A stretch of DNA of 7,734 bases from positions 1 to 7,734 of the forward strand of contig CAJWAY010000056.1 of the NCBI GenBank assembly GCA_913020685.1, in the 5' to 3' direction. How positions within the stretch are numbered: the first letter of the stretch is position 1; each line of letters begins with the position of its first letter. A program made the position numbers and the translations under genes. Of this stretch, positions 6,864 to 7,734 are shown one piece after another. A model generated the notes under the pieces. It was not told the DNA's origin. It saw only the letters and a program-made list of their open reading frames with translations, and did no database searches. The stretch comes from an uncultured Flavobacteriaceae bacterium. GTDB lineage: Bacteria > Bacteroidota > Bacteroidia > Flavobacteriales > Flavobacteriaceae.

Positions 6864-7346
6864 TTAGACGGCAAACTTATTTCTTCTTTGCAAAGCATAA
6901 AAGGGATAGATCAATAAGGCTCCATAGACCAAATCACCTAAAACTGTATTGAGAAAGAATGGCAAAGCCAAGGTATAGCATTGAACAAGTCCCTCAGTAC
7001 TTATAGGATAATACAGGAGCCAAACACCAAAGTTGCTGACCAAAAAGAAAATTGTTGAAGAAAGCAATACCGAAATAATATTTATTTTTTTAACATACAT
7101 GCCCAGCAGCGCTATCAATATGAAAGAGATGTAAACAAAAGGAATGGTTGCATGTAAACCAATAAATAAGTCAGAGATAAACAGACTCACAATGGGAATC
7201 AAAAACACAACCCATCGGTTGGTAAAACCTTTGCTGGACAATAAAGCTATGGCAGCAATAGGAGTAAAATTGGGAGGGTGGGGCAGAAATCTCGACAGAA
7301 TTGCAAAAAAAATCAGTGAGACCAAAAAAACATTCTTATTTATCAT
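6864..7346 (-). CDS. DUF6580-family multi-pass membrane protein, putative transport protein
   Basis: The 160-residue protein is almost entirely hydrophobic, with about six membrane segments: near 6-20, 27-40, 46-62, 68-86, 89-111 and 127-150. The conserved-looking motif 'RFLPHPPNFTPIAAIAL' (19-35) and 'NFGVWLLYYP' (105-114), followed by 'CYTLALPFFLNTVLGDLVYG' (123-142), match the DUF6580 family, annotated only as putative transport proteins. Size and topology resemble the substrate-binding (S) subunits of ECF transporters; that similarity is my inference. The gene ends ~150 bases before the cobalamin riboswitch of btuB on the same strand, which suggests, but does not show, a role in B12 or precursor uptake. 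The riboswitch is downstream of this gene, so it cannot control its transcription start; a cobalamin link would have to be functional, not through this switch. carB ends 38 bases upstream, so read-through is possible, but a -7-like box sits in that gap. The ATG at 7346 has no Shine-Dalgarno; the short basic tail 'QRRNKFAV' should be cytoplasmic. Confidence 0.82.
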   Translation of the reverse strand: MINKNVFLVSLIFFAILSRFLPHPPNFTPIAAIALLSSKGFTNRWVVFLIPIVSLFISDLFIGLHATIPFVYISFILIALLGMYVKKINIISVLLSSTIFFLVSNFGVWLLYYPISTEGLVQCYTLALPFFLNTVLGDLVYGALLIYPFYALQRRNKFAV

Positions 7347-7364
7347 ACATCAACAATCATCTAT

Positions 7365-7372
7365 CAAATATA
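7365..7372 (-). promoter_or_regulatory. Candidate Bacteroidota -7 promoter box for the DUF6580 gene
   Basis: On the minus strand TATATTTG matches TAnnTTTG exactly, between the carB stop and the DUF6580 ATG, ending 18 bases before that ATG. No TTTG is found at the expected -33 position, which would fall inside the end of carB. It suggests DUF6580 can be transcribed independently of carB. Confidence 0.4.
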
Positions 7373-7384
7373 CAGAATAATCAA

Positions 7385-7734
7385 TTATTTGGTCAGATAC
7401 ATTTTCCTCCGCGCATACAAATCGTAAAATTCATCTTCCTTAAGACTGTCAATAAACAATATACTTTCTCCTGTAGATTTCATTTCAGGTCCCAATTGTT
7501 TGTTTACGTTCGGAAACTTGTTGAAGGAAAATACAGGTTGCTTAATGGCATACCCCTCTAATATTGGATTAAAAGAAAAGTCTGTGACCTTTTTGTGTCC
7601 CAACATAATTTTTGTAGCATAGTTCACATAAGGTTCATTATAAGCTTTGGCAATAAATGGGACAGTTCTTGAGGCTCTAGGGTTGGCCTCAATTACATAA
7701 ACCTTGTCATTTTTAATAGCATACTGAATGTTGA
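7385..7734 (-). CDS. carB: Carbamoyl-phosphate synthase large subunit CarB, C-terminal fragment
   Basis: The frame is open to the right edge of the window, so the gene's 5' part is missing; a GTG at 7627 is internal and not the start. The visible ~115 residues begin 'NIQYAIKNDKVYVIEANPRASRTVPFIAKA', which is the end of the second (C-terminal) ATP-grasp half of CarB: 'TVPF' after 'NPRAS' is specific to that half. 'KIMLGHKKV', 'FSFNKFPNVNKQLGPEMKSTGE' and a short helix follow. The enzyme makes carbamoyl phosphate from bicarbonate, glutamine-derived ammonia and two ATP for pyrimidine and arginine synthesis, with CarA as glutaminase partner. The protein ends only about 25 residues after 'GPEMKSTGE' ('YARRKMYLTK', TAA stop at 7385-7387), whereas E. 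coli CarB continues with a ~130-residue MGS-like allosteric domain. I recall shortened CarB proteins of this kind in some Bacteroidota, so this is probably the natural end and not a frameshift. DUF6580 starts 38 bases downstream. Confidence 0.93.
   Translation of the reverse strand, partial: NIQYAIKNDKVYVIEANPRASRTVPFIAKAYNEPYVNYATKIMLGHKKVTDFSFNPILEGYAIKQPVFSFNKFPNVNKQLGPEMKSTGESILFIDSLKEDEFYDLYARRKMYLTK

Noticed and set aside
7144..7561. Plus-strand open frames across the DUF6580 and carB ends
   Set aside because: Both overlap well-supported minus-strand genes (DUF6580 motifs and CarB 'GPEMKSTGE') and show no recognisable domain.

Overview
The window looks like chromosomal DNA from a Bacteroidota, probably a member of the Cytophagales or Flavobacteriia (inference). 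It is AT-rich. The starts lack Shine-Dalgarno sequences, and several genes have a TAnnTTTG box just upstream, which matches the known Bacteroidota -7 promoter element. The protein families also fit: a carboxypeptidase-regulatory-like protein, a DUF4252 protein, an S41 lipoprotein, a TonB-dependent receptor and a DUF6580 membrane protein. I see no mobile element, CRISPR array, tRNA or rRNA.

Layout. At the left edge is the 3' part of a carboxypeptidase-regulatory-like gene (1-675, +). It is followed by purB (786-2132, +), a purine biosynthesis enzyme. purB runs tail to tail into a small secreted DUF4252 gene (2140-2691, -), and an inverted repeat covers both stop codons. The DUF4252 gene is divergent from a lipoprotein S41 peptidase (2823-4619, +). 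That peptidase converges with, and overlaps by 15 bases, a BtuB-like outer-membrane receptor (4605-6473, -). A clear cobalamin riboswitch (about 6540-6712, -) lies in the receptor's leader. Further right are a DUF6580 multi-pass membrane protein (6864-7346, -) and the 3' end of carB (7385-7734, -).

How the genes work together. The best-supported functional unit is vitamin B12 uptake: the riboswitch would repress the receptor gene when cobalamin is abundant. DUF6580 has the size and helix-rich shape of a small transporter substrate-binding subunit and lies just upstream of the riboswitch, so a link to B12 or precursor transport is plausible but unproven. No BtuC, BtuD or BtuF gene is present here. 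purB and carB are nucleotide/arginine-pathway housekeeping genes at opposite ends and do not form an operon. The S41 lipoprotein and DUF4252 protein are envelope proteins of unknown substrate or role.

I found no convincing wholly new system. The points most worth a second look are the DUF6580-riboswitch-btuB arrangement, the palindrome that encodes matching Gly-Ile C-termini of two convergent proteins, the 15-base convergent overlap at the end of the B12-controlled gene, the S41 active site without the usual glutamine, and a CarB that ends before the allosteric domain.
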